This document shows positions 26,440 through 36,142 of a DNA stretch of 64,000 bases, in pieces (position 1 is the first letter of the stretch; each line of letters opens with the position of its first letter). The stretch comes from Glandiceps talaboti (Eukaryota; Hemichordata; Enteropneusta; Spengelidae). The notes under the pieces are model-generated. The model worked only from the letters and a program-made list of their open reading frames with translations. It had not been told where the DNA came from and searched no databases. The translations under genes were made by a program, and so were the position numbers. The stretch lies in contig NC_135550.1 in NCBI RefSeq assembly GCF_964340395.1, positions 5,232,101 through 5,296,100 of the forward strand. Direction: 5' to 3'.

Positions 26440-28360
26440 TAGCAACCATGACCACGCCCATAGCATGAGTCAAACGGTCGTGTATTTCACAAAGATAACA
26501 ATGGATCAATAGACAATTGAACAAACATTCAAAAAAACGTATGTACATTTGCCTAGCAACAAGACCACACCCATAGCAACAGCCAAATAATCACGTATAT
26601 TGCAAAGATTTTTTATTTTTTTATTTTATTCATTCATCATCCAACAGGCTTAGCCCAATAACAGGACGACCTTGATAAAATACAATAAATGATTGAACAA
26701 AACGTGTACCATACAACACAATAACAATTACACATTCCCTTTACACAATGAGGAAAATACAATAAACATAAAGAAATACAAAATTAAGTAAAATTACCCG
26801 TCTGTATATATTAACTCTTTCAATTCAATTCATTTTTAAAATCAGCAAACGACGTAAAAAGGTCAATGCCATAAGGATACAGACTATTTAAAAGCCTCAT
26901 AGAGCGCGATACAAATGCATGTTTGGACAGATCCATACGGTGGTTGGGAAGCCTAAAAATTTCCCTAAATCTAAAACACATTGGAGGAACATAAAAATTA
27001 AACTTATCAAGAATATCTGGGCAAATAAATCTAGAATTCACACATTTATAGACAAAACACAGGTCAAGAAATTTACGTCTAAGAGATAATGGAGGCAAAT
27101 TAAAAACGCCGCATAATTCTGAGTATCGATCTGACTCATACACATAACCCTGCTTAAAGCACATATATTTAATGAATTTCTTTTGGACCCTTTCAATTTT
27201 CTGACTGTGGTTGTTCTGATGAGGGGACCAGACTACTGAGCAGTATTCTAAATTGCTTCTGACATATGACATATACAAAGTTCTCAAGGTTTGCACGTTG
27301 TCGAAATTCGAGCAAATACGCCTTATAAATCCAAGCATTTGAAATGACCTTTTAATAATATGATTAATATGCTGAGAAAAACTAAGGTTATGAGTTAGGT
27401 ATACTCCTAAATCTTTGACTACTTGTACTCTCTTGATTGGCTGTTTATCAAGTTTATATGTATAATCAATCACCCTAGACTTAGTTTTCCTTGAAAAAGT
27501 TATAATATTACATTTATCGATGTTAAGATTGAGCTTCCATGATCTACACCATTTAGCAACGAGACTAGCATCAGATTGAAGAAGTCTACAATCGTAATCA
27601 GACTGTATTGACCTACAAAATTTTGAGTCATCTGCATATAAATACATTGTTGAATGTTTGATGACTGTTGGTAGGTCATTGATATACATAATAAACAAAA
27701 GAGGGCCAAGAAGTGACCCTTGGGGCACGCCAGATGGAACATGTATGTCATATGATTCGTTGCCCCCAAGAACAACTCTAACTAACAGGAATAGAAAGAC
27801 AAATGAATAAACATTCAATAAATGTATGCAAATGTGCCTAGCAACAAGACCACACCCATAGCAACAGCCAAAAGATCACGAATTTTGCAAAGATAATATC
27901 AGGAATTCATACACAAGTGAACAAAAACATTTAAAAATGCATGCAAATATATCTAGCAACCATGACCACGCTCATAGCAACAGCCTAACGGTCGTGTATT
28001 TCACAAAGATAACAATGGATTAATAGACAATTGAACAAACATTCAAAAAATGTATGTACATTTGCCTAGCAACAAGACCACACCCATAGCAACAGCCAAG
28101 TAATCATGTATATTGCAAAGGTAACAGGAATAGAAAGACAAATGAATAAACATTCAATAAATGTATGCAAATGTGCCTAGCAACAAGACCACACCCATAG
28201 CAACAGCCAAAAGATCACGAATTTTGCAAAGATAATATCAGGAATTCATACACAAGTGAACAAAAACATTTAAAAATGCATGCAAATATATCTAGCAACA
28301 TGACCACGCCCATAGCAACAACCCAATGATCGCGTATATTGCAAAGATAGCAATATGTTT
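26440..28360 (+). repeat. Tandem repeat with CTAGCAAC...CCATAGCAACAGCC modules, split by a LINE
   Basis: A unit of about 315 bp (excluding the LINE), made of modules such as GCCTAGCAACAAGACCACAC and CATAGCAACAGCCAA, occurs twice: around the LINE insertion and at about 27955-28290. A further partial module follows. The second unit keeps the uninterrupted sequence GCAAAGGTAACAGGAATAG, giving an empty-site view of the insertion. Related modules occur at 42270-42380 and 44850-45010. Confidence 0.8.
26608..27785 (-). mobile_element. 5'-truncated Jockey-like LINE
   Basis: Minus-strand reading frame of about 320 codons, open to a stop at 26820. It starts within the reverse transcriptase (SGVPQGSLLGPLLFIMYIND, catalytic YLYADDSK, KWCRSWKLNLNIDKCN, VKDLGVYL) and runs to the natural C-terminus. 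The 3' UTR contains GGGCTAAGCCTGTTGGATGA and ends in an A-rich tail at 26608-26636. The frame is uninterrupted, so the insertion is probably young. It sits inside a tandem repeat whose other copy at about 28118 lacks it. Confidence 0.85.
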
Positions 28361-28713
28361 GGATAGGCAACTGGATAGTCATTCAGCAGATGAACACCTA
28401 TTGTTAACATGGACTAGCATATGGATAAACATTTTTAAAAACTGTAGAGTTGTGCTACAACGCCATTGGCGGTATTTGTTTGAGAACGCGAGAGGGGGAC
28501 GCGAATTTCTTTTTGATCAAAATAATTTCTCCCCAGGGCCCCCTGCCGTAAATTCTGACAGTCTTAGCTCTGAAACTCGTAGCAGTAGTAGGTGTAGTCA
28601 GTTACATTGCAAAGTAATATGGTAAATGAGGCACCTTAAAACACCAGCTGTTATTCAAAATATATATTTTATGAACATAAGTTTCATCGTTTAGTTTCGC
28701 CGGTTTGTTACAG

Positions 28714-30373
28714 TTTTGATTTGATGTTCTGTAATTTCTTGATGCAATACCTGGATGATAATGAAGCTAGGATGTTTGTTACTAACGCTCTCACTTGGCT
28801 CACAGAAGGCGGGTACCTTTTCACAAGAGATGAGAACGAAGGTTAGTTAAACTACGAAATTTATGTTTATATTATGGTTTATTCTTTTGTTAATCCAATC
28901 CATTCTTTTTTTGTGAGGTTAGTTCATAACTTGAATGAATTTAGGCGTTTTTCTGTCGGACGATAATAATAGGAGATGATTTTTTGTATGTTGGGATGGG
29001 AGAAGATGGTATATTGGGATTGGTGAACGTGATATCTTGGGATAGGAGAGGAGATCTCTATGAAGAAGGTGATATGTGGGATGGGAGAAGGTGATACCTT
29101 GGGATAGTGGGAGAAGATGGTATATTGTGATATCTTGGGACAGGAGAAGGCGATATTTTAGGATAGGAGAGTGTGATAATGTACAATTCTGAATTGCATC
29201 AGTCCAACACAATATAATTGTGCAGAAAAGTGGACGTCTTACCATGTAAGTAACAATGACTTGTTTATCCCTTATTATCTAGCGTTTGATGATTTCCATG
29301 AAATACCAGTGTCCTACCCTACTGTCAGTCGATCTTTATCATCGTACAAAGATATCCTTTCTGGAACACGTATTCCTGCCAAAAATAGAGATGAAAATTT
29401 CCAGTTTTCGTTGGTGTCGATGAGTCAAGTACAGTCTGTGAAAGTAGTAAGCAATCTCACAGCAAAACGTTTACTGTGAACCTTGTTATTAGTTGACTTG
29501 ATATAATTGTCCAACAACCATCTGATATCACAGATATATCAATAGTTTTCCAAGTAGAATGATACACCATTTACTCAAACTGTACCTCACAAACATGTTA
29601 ATGGTTTTCATGGGTAGCATTTGCACTGTCCTAAAACAACTTATTACTTTATTACAATTTTCAAACTATTCTCCCTAAATTTTTTCACCAAAGATGGACT
29701 CACTAAAAACTGGTCATTACTTATAATTATAAAAAGACATTGTATCTGTTTATTAATGGTCATATCTGTAGGTACTGGGTAGTGTATTTGCACGTTTATG
29801 AGCGAAAGCGCTACTCTGTATTAAATCTCTCGCCATGTTAAAACTGTACCAGTTGTAACTGGAGTATCATGTTTCGATCAGACAACCACAAGATATTCAC
29901 TGAAAATTTTTAAAATACACATAATGAGACATTGCACATGTTATGAGTAGTGGATATTATCCATAAACAGTACAGAAAGTAGTTGAAATCGTGATTTTTC
30001 CCTTTTAATGTACTTTCATGTCAATTAATGTAATTATGTGTCGTACGTATGTCATAATTGTGTCTATCACATTTCTTCGGCTTTATTATAGTTAGCTTAA
30101 TTTTTAGTCTGGTTCAATAGTTCACCCAGTTAAATATTTCACCAACCATTTAGAGTAATTTCTCGTAGTCAATTGTTGTTGTTTTGGCGTAATTTCTCGT
30201 AGACAAATCGTAACCTATAACTGAAGTTATATTTTTTTCATTTTCTACATTTACAGTTGTACGGAAGAGAAACGGATTTCTACTTTATTCATCAAAAAAC
30301 CCGGTGTTCCAAAAACAGACTGGACTACTCAAAAGCAAGTCGGGTTTTCCATGGTCCAATTCTTTTCTTTTAG
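28714..30373 (+). CDS. Second copy of methyltransferase exons 3-5 (alternative or duplicated 3' cassette)
   Basis: Three exons homologous to exons 3-5 of the gene at 15421-19881: 28714-28841 (128 nt, the same length as exon 3), 29283-29446 (164 nt against 161) and 30257-30373. Splice sites and phases are kept. The first exon encodes FDLMFCNFLMQYLDD, matching VDLIFCNYLLQYLDD. The second encodes SLSSYKDIL then RIPAKN, matching LSSYKDIF and RIPAEN, and its FHEIPVSYPT stretch looks closer to the family's usual sequence than the first copy does. Exons 1-2 have no visible copy between 19.9 and 28.7 kb, so this is either an alternative cassette spliced to shared exons 1-2 or a partial duplication. 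Splicing exon 2 to 28714 keeps the frame and would give 251 residues. The last exon has lost the stop found in the other two copies (TGA to AGA) and reads on to TAG at 30371-30373. Confidence 0.68.
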
Positions 30374-30852
30374 TACTTTGTGGATAAATGATTAATCTTG
30401 GTAAATGGTGATTTCATTATTGTCTATCTTTGTTCCACAATCGTTGACAAAGTAAACATGTACATTTCAGTTTATTACTGCTGTATTTGTAGAGGGCTAT
30501 CAGTGTACCAACATCTAACATTTCATGTTGGGACATAAACTGAATTCGAACCGGTTTAACTGAATCGATTCAAATTGATTCGATTTGAAATCGATTCATA
30601 TTGGGACAGGGCTATTGACTAACAGTAATGTTACATTTGTATTTACCGTTGTGTCACCCGACGACAGTTACCATTCTCAGTGACTTCAAAAACTGTCAGT
30701 AAAAGTACACGACCGTCGGAAGTGGTCACGAATATGGCGACTTTTTTACGGAATGCATCCCACAGTTCAACAGATCGACGTACAAACACCCACCTGGCAA
30801 TGTCATCACCCACACGTACTCGCACTCTTCTGATGTATTAGTGTGTTCAGCA

Positions 30853-31150
30853 CACATGAGAGTTGAACCATTTGATATCCTGGGGGGAGATGCCAAATGG
30901 AGTTGCTCGAAAAAAATCCGGATATAAGTGGGTGATGGAAAAAAGACGTACCATTGCTGCTAGGAAAAACATTCTTGGCAGGGATATGATGTACAAGTTC
31001 GAGTGTACTGTTCAACCTGCAGTACATCTCAAACCAGGACATTTGTCAAATCATGACAAACATTTTTCTTTGGCCTGTGGTACCTATATATATTTGTTCT
31101 TTTCTCTGTTTCTTTCAGAAATCTTTTAATATTACTTCATGTAAGAGTTC
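30853..31150 (+). repeat. Dispersed repeat starting CCATTTGATATCC (block A)
   Basis: It matches the reverse complement of 48140-48450 over most of its length (CCATTTGATATCC, AGATGCCAAATGGAGTT, GGGTGATGGAAAAAA, TTGGCCTGTGGTAC, TTACTTCATGTAAG). The copy in block B is at 59243-59530. Confidence 0.65.
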
Positions 31151-31363
31151 AAACATAACTATACATAAGATTATAGATGTACATGTACTACCTAGCTACC
31201 ACACCAGTTACAGAACATGCCAGGTAAATGTTTGGCTGTTTCCCAATCAGTGCTTCACATATCTTACACTTAGGGGCAAAAGTGAACTTGAAGGTTTCGT
31301 AACGGTAATCTTCATAGATAGTTTATAAAAAGAACTTAATCAAAATTTTTCTAGTCTCTTCAG

Positions 31364-31627
31364 TATGAACTTGTCAGAAGGGACGAATATAATTTCAATT
31401 TTGTACACTACATGTATCAACACTACAAATCATCCAGATCCAAGTTCACTAGGTATGACCTCCTATGTTCTCTAACATACAAACAAATGATTGCCGGTGA
31501 ATCAGCGCAAGCACAACGTCGACAGTATCAAGATTCTGCAGCCAGAATCCATGCAATAGTGCAAGATTTTGAAAATCGTCATGTGCTAGATTTTCTTCGG
31601 GGAATAGCCCACAATTTACAGTTTTAA
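31364..31627 (+). CDS. Unidentified coding exon (copy A)
   Basis: Begins after a CTCTTCAG acceptor and stays open for 87 codons to TAA. It reads YELVRRDEYNFNFVHYMYQ, then RYDLLCSLTYKQMIAGESAQ, and ends FLRGIAHNLQF. It looks like a terminal exon of a real protein rather than chance sequence, but I do not recognise the family. It lies about 1 kb downstream of the methyltransferase exon at 30257, separated by a dispersed repeat. Because that exon ends in a stop, this may belong to another gene. The copy in B is broken by an 8-bp insertion. Confidence 0.4.
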   Translation, partial: YELVRRDEYNFNFVHYMYQHYKSSRSKFTRYDLLCSLTYKQMIAGESAQAQRRQYQDSAARIHAIVQDFENRHVLDFLRGIAHNLQF

Positions 31628-31917
31628 ACACTGGCTGATCATGATAAACCGAGCCGAGTCACCATTTACTATCACCAAAGTTTTACGAGAATGTACATTC
31701 TGAGTCTCAATATTTTTTCTACTTTTGACTCGTTTTCTATCTTGTTACCTGTATATTTTATATTGAACTGATAATAAATAAATCTTTTCCAGTAAAAAAA
31801 TGACTTCGGGTTTGTGTTTAGTGAGTATAATGTACGCAAATTGCGTCGGTAAGTTGCCGACGGTGACTTTTTAATGAATGACAAACCCGTACATCTGTAA
31901 TACTAGTTTTTTTTTTC

Positions 31918-32098
31918 CTTCGGGGGCAGTTGTCCTTCGGGGGCAGTTGTCCTTCGGGGGCAGTTGTCAGGGGGCAATTATCCGGGGGGGGGGGGGCAGT
32001 TGTCCTTTGGGGGCAATTGTCCAGGGGGCAGTTGTCCTTCGGGGGCAATTGTCCGGGGGCAATTGTCAGGGGGGCAATTGTCTGGGGTGCAGTTGTCC
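31918..32098 (+). repeat. G-rich minisatellite GGGGGCARTTGTC (copy A)
   Basis: About ten imperfect units of 13-18 bp built on GGGGGCAGTTGTCCTTC or GGGGGCAATTGTC, including a run of ten or more G. The + strand could form G-quadruplexes. Copy B is at 60293-60472 with a shorter G run. The short overlapping ORFs here are by-products of the repeat. Confidence 0.85.
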
Positions 32099-32363
32099 TG
32101 TTACCAAGTGGATTATACTAGACATGCAATATTAATGCCCCTGTACCAATGTTAAGGGCTCACTTTTATGTGACATGAGAAACACATTTAAAAACCTATA
32201 TTTACTTTAGCTTTTCGAAGCTTGGATATATTACCTCAGAGGCTATGAATAACCTAAAAATTCCCTAAATAGAAACAAAAAACTGCAGATCTGCCAGGGG
32301 AAATCCCCTAGGACTCACTCAACCCAGAGGTCATTCATGCATTAAACCAACAATAAGATTCAC

Positions 32364-32850
32364 GAAAATTGGCTTTAAGAGTAAAATCCTCCAAAGCTTC
32401 TAGGGAGAGACGTAGGACCCCCATAAGAGGTGGACATATCCCAGTATCCAGCTCTTCCCGTACCTCTTACTGTCAAGATGCTATCAAAACTTTAGTTCAA
32501 AATCTTTTCAACCATGTGTATTTGCTTTTTACATGTTGGTGCTGTTTTGTAAAGCTTGGAAATTATTGTCCAAAAGTGTCTGTGAATAGTCTAAAAATTG
32601 GCTGTAAGAGTAAAAATCCTACAGGGCAACAGGGCAGAATCCCCCCCCCCCCCCAACACACACAAGAGGTGGACATGTCCCAGTCTCAATCGCTTTCCTC
32701 CACCTCGTACTGTCAAGATGCTATGAAACATTATTTCAAAAATATTTCAACCATATGTAGTTGCTTTTTACATGTTAGTGCTGTCTTGTAACGCTTGGAA
32801 ATTATTGTCTCAAAGTGTCTGTGAATACCCTAAAAATTGGCTTTAAGATT
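32364..32850 (+). repeat. Tandem 5' units of the LINE (copy A)
   Basis: Two and a fraction direct units of about 225-240 bp, each opening with AAAATTGGCT and containing TACTGTCAAGATGCTAT and CTTTTTACATGTT. Each unit also holds an AGAGGTGGACAT motif. They lie directly upstream of the 2A ORF, as promoter monomers do in some LINE 5' UTRs. The copy in block B is at 60732-61220. Promoter function is inferred from position only. Confidence 0.6.
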
Positions 32851-32943
32851 AAAAGAATTAATCCCACAGGGCTGAAGCTTTATTTAAAAGCCTACGTGTC
32901 ACTATCACTCAAGGTGTTGTTGTTCGTGTTACTCTTGTGCGCT

Positions 32944-32970
32944 GGAGATATAGAGTCCAACCCGGGACCA
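32944..32970 (+). other. 2A-like ribosome-skipping peptide (copy A)
   Basis: Codons for GDIESNPGP, preceded by a hydrophobic LLFVLLLCA run, match the D-[VI]-E-x-N-P-G-P consensus. In the family this makes the ribosome skip the final Gly-Pro bond. It sits near the N-terminus of the LINE ORF. 2A motifs of this kind are known in non-LTR elements of sea urchin and other invertebrates, and some double as signal sequences. The downstream ORF is frameshifted, so any skipping here would be vestigial. Confidence 0.8.
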
Positions 32971-33500
32971 AATACTACTCGAGCAGTGACAAGGCAATCC
33001 AAATTATATGAAGTTGGTGTCGAGATTCCGGAGAGTAGTTCAGGTGGTAGTCAAATTCCAGAATTTAAAGCAATTTTGGACCAATTGTCTACTCTGAGAC
33101 AAGAACTAACTGGGAAATTTGTAGAGTTGAATAATAATGTTAGAGTCTATGACACAACAGTTTCAAGAATCTGGTGCTAAAGTACAAAATTTGTGCCAAG
33201 AAGTACATGCATTAAAGGAAGAAAATCAACGTTTACAAAAAGACAACAAGGAGTTGCAAAAGCGCCTAAAAGTTGTGGACGATAGAGCTGAGCACATGGA
33301 AGCACAGTCAAGAAGAGAGAATTTAATTTTTCACGGATTTGCAGAGGAAGATCGCGAAACTTGGGAGGAATCAGAACAGAAAGTTAGAGATTATATTAAA
33401 GATGAGCTAAAGATCGAGGATAACATCAAGATCGAGAGAGCGCATAGATTAAAAACTAAGTCATCTCCTCGCTCGATAATAGTCAAATTTTCCCGATTTA

Positions 33501-33786
33501 AACAAAGAGAAATAGTCCTGAAGACGGCTAGAACTTACAAGAGAAATAATACGGACCTGGATTCTACTGTCGGGGTATCCGAAAATTATACTGAGAAAGT
33601 ACGCGCCATACATAAGAAATTTAAACCACACTTTATTAACGCAAACAAAGAGAAATAGTCCTGAAGACGGCTAGAACTTACAAGAGAAATAATACGGACC
33701 TGGATTCTACTGTCGGGGTATCCGAAAATTATACTGAGAAAGTACGCGCCATACGTAAGAAATTGAAACCACACTTTATTAACGCA
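33501..33786 (+). repeat. 143-bp tandem duplication inside LINE ORF1
   Basis: The stretch starting AACAAAGAGAAATAGTCC at 33501 is repeated from 33644, an offset of 143 nt. Copy B has one unit. Because 143 is not a multiple of three, ORF1 changes frame and stops at 33658. The duplication therefore arose in A after the segmental duplication, or was lost from B. Confidence 0.85.
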
Positions 33787-34896
33787 AAGGAAAATCATCA
33801 AAGAAGTACATTATCGTATGACAAGTTGATTATTGACGGCAAAGTATTCATATATGATTTAGAGAAAGATGAACTACTTCACTTGAGAAGCTAGGGGTGG
33901 GGCCAAGGCTCTAAGTCTCGCAAAACTGCCGATACCGTACGAACTATTCAACCAACTTTTTCTAGAGTTCTAAATTGTTTAGTGTGGAATGTTAGAGGGT
34001 TATCAAGTGAATGGAATGATTTCGGTTTCAATGATTTTATTACAAACTTTGATTTCATAGCTCTGGTTAAAACTTTCACTTCAGAACGGCAAGATTTCTA
34101 CATTGACGGTTATTGCAGTTTTTCTACTGGTAGTCGTCGCACTCAGAGGATCAGGTGGAATTTTAGTTTTCGTTAAAAGTATTTATGAAAAGTTTGTTCA
34201 GAGGCTAGAATGCACTAAAGACTACATATTGTGGTTAAAACTAGAGTTACCAAACTGCAAGCATATTTTCAATGGGACATTGTATATACCATTGTATATA
34301 TGTTTGCAGAGATTGAAAATGATATTGTGAATTTGACCGATGCGCATTGTGATGCTAAGTTTATGTTAATAGGAGATTTCAATGATCGTACTGGTGATTT
34401 ATGCGATTTTGTTAACAATGACACTGGTATGTATGTATCTGTCGGAGATTATTACAATGTAGACACAGATGCAGGTGTTCGTCGTAATTGCGTCAAAGAA
34501 ACAACTGATTATGGGAGCATTCTATTGAATATGTGTAGATCTGTTTCCATGCGTATTGTAAATGGTCGCAAAGCTACAGATTATGAGGGTAATTTTTCTT
34601 GCATTTCAGACAATGGTGCAAGTGTAGTAGACTATCTTGTAGTTTCACACAATATTCTCAATGACGTGTCCGATTTTAAAGTTGGTTGTAGAACTGAATC
34701 AGATCACATGCCAATAGAGTTTACATTGGATTATGTAATTTTACTTTCATCACAGAAATCGTATATCCATGTAGCAGTACGTGGAGAGTTAGGCCGTCCA
34801 ACTTTAAGAGCATTACGATTGGTTAAAATAGTTAAATATTGGCTCAGAATTCTAAACATGAGTCAAAGCCGTTATGTCATGAAAAATCTACAGTTT

Positions 34897-34930
34897 TGCC
34901 CCTACGGGAGGCATTCAGTTTAAATCTGGT
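34897..34930 (+). other. Helitron-like 3' end at the end of the LINE stub (copy A)
   Basis: Hairpin TGCCCCTACGGGAGGCA (34897-34913, one mismatch), 12-nt spacer TTCAGTTTAAAT, then CTGGT followed by T. It directly follows the LINE C-terminal fragment. Duplicate B has the same at 63143-63176. Confidence 0.5.
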
Positions 34931-35287
34931 TATAAAGTAAAGCCTAATTACTGAAAATCATTTATTTATACAGAAGTAAATTATATTTAATTTTTATAGT
35001 GCATTCTTATGATATAGCCTAAGTACTAAAAATCATTAATTATGCAATGACTCAATAACCTCTATGATGCATGTGCTCCCTTGGTATAATGAATGCATGT
35101 ACTGAATTGTATAGAACTGTGAATATGCACTCTTCATATATAGCCTAATTAATGGAAATAAATATTTATGCAAATGGTTATTAAAACTAAAAGCTAAATG
35201 AACAAACATCTCAAGACGTGTTGTTTGTTGCGTTTTGGGATGTGCAGTAATATAGTGAGTGTTTACTACAAATATGCCTGCCATTCA

Positions 35288-35790
35288 GTAAAAGTTATAT
35301 GAGCACCAAAATAATGCTTGTGTATAGTTCATTTCTTCAATATTACTTGTAAACAACCTGATTTAAAAGAATTGACAATATATAAATACTACAATGAGTT
35401 TGTGATAGGCAGGAATTTTGGATTTCGATAATTGACCCCGAAGGTCAAGGTCAAAAGGTCAAGGTCTCAAAAGATAGCTTGCATCTGATAATATCGGGTA
35501 GAAACTTGGATGGATTGTCTGTGTATTACAGTTTATGAGTTATGCAGTAAATATTGATTTTGAACTACAAACATGGCTGTCATTCAAGAAAAGTGAGATA
35601 ATGCATGTGTATAGCTCTTTTCTTCAATATTAAACTTGTAAAGATGATTTAAAAGAAATTGGCAATATGTAAGTACCACAATAGTCTGTGATAGGCAGGA
35701 ATTGAGTTGATTAATATTTTTAACCCCGAATGTGAGGGTCAAGGTTAATGTCACAAAAGATAGCTTGAATCTGATAGTATATCTGATATA
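35288..35790 (+). repeat. Diverged tandem repeat with AAGGTCA runs (block A)
   Basis: Two units of about 300 bp sharing TTTCTTCAATATTA, GATTTAAAAGAA, GTGATAGGCAGGAATT and CAAAAGATAGCTTG. Each holds TCAAGGTCA-like half-sites (35451-35466, 35748-35756). Copy B starts at about 63540. Confidence 0.75.
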
Positions 35791-35984
35791 TCAATCGGAC
35801 ATTTTAAAAGTGTCCATCATTACAAAGTTCATTCTTTACGCTCAATGGACATCGCCCTCTTGCATGCACTAGCTGTCATTCAATGTCGGACCATTGTTAT
35901 TGTACTTTTACCTGGTTCCGCCATGTTCTTATAAGTTCGTTATTTCTGTAATCATTGTGTCTGTCCCACATCACATGGTAAACA

Positions 35985-36024
35985 TGGAAGGTGGTGGTTT
36001 TGAGAGAGTATGCAGCCAAGAAGG
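35985..36024 (+). CDS. Possible first coding exon
   Basis: ATG opens MEGGGFERVCSQE and meets a strong donor AAGAAG/GTAAGT at about 36024. It could be the 5' exon of the degenerate gene at 41426-44036, but the phase cannot be confirmed. Weak evidence. Confidence 0.15.
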
Positions 36025-36107
36025 TAAGTATTGAAAATATCATGCTGTTCATGCACTATGTAGAGCATCTAGTGCAAGATATGGGGTTGAATTGGTTTTA
36101 TTTTTTC

Positions 36108-36142
36108 TCTCCGCTACGTAGCGAAGGGTAGCGAAGGTAGCG
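36108..36142 (+). repeat. Dispersed CGCTACC motif with CGCTACGTAGCG palindrome
   Basis: CCGCTACGTAGCGAAGG followed by inverted modules GGTAGCGAAGGTAGCG. The same palindrome occurs at 53409-53440, just outside the array. Confidence 0.6.

Larger units (their letters stand above)
32364..34930 (+). mobile_element. Dead 2A-bearing non-LTR retrotransposon, RT deleted (copy A)
   Basis: Remnant of a LINE in this order: tandem 5' units of about 225-240 bp (32364, 32591, partial from 32831); an ORF from 32815 with a hydrophobic stretch followed by a 2A-like motif; a coiled-coil ORF1 (33137-33658) with the RRENLIFHG segment typical of L1-type ORF1 proteins; then an endonuclease (WNVRG near 33982, GDFNDRTG near 34372, SDHMPIEF near 34699). 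A stretch resembling the far C-terminus of LINE polyproteins (GELGRPTLRALRLVKIVKYW) follows directly, so the reverse transcriptase is absent. There are frameshifts between the 2A ORF and ORF1, and before GSGGILVFVK, plus an A-only 143-bp duplication that ends ORF1 early. It ends in a hairpin plus CTGGT, a Helitron-like terminus. Confidence 0.75.
30136..35753 (+). repeat. Segmental duplication, copy A
   Basis: Direct-orientation duplicate of 58528-64000, nearly identical over its whole length. Homology begins at the ATTTCACCAACC motif (30136 and 58528) and still holds where B meets the window end. It includes a methyltransferase exon, an unidentified exon, a G-rich minisatellite, a dead LINE and downstream tandem repeats. 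Differences include a 143-bp tandem duplication in A (33501-33786), a short deletion in A near 34285, and an 8-bp insertion in B near 59832. Frameshifts shared within the LINE show duplication after the LINE was already broken. Confidence 0.9.

Noticed and set aside
30643-30825. Minus-strand ORF starting MRVRVGDDIARWVFVRRSVE
   Set aside because: Open in copy A but disrupted in copy B and no recognised motif; not enough to call a gene.
31878-32155. Gly-Gln-rich ORFs in block A
   Set aside because: Frames through the G-rich minisatellite; no independent support.
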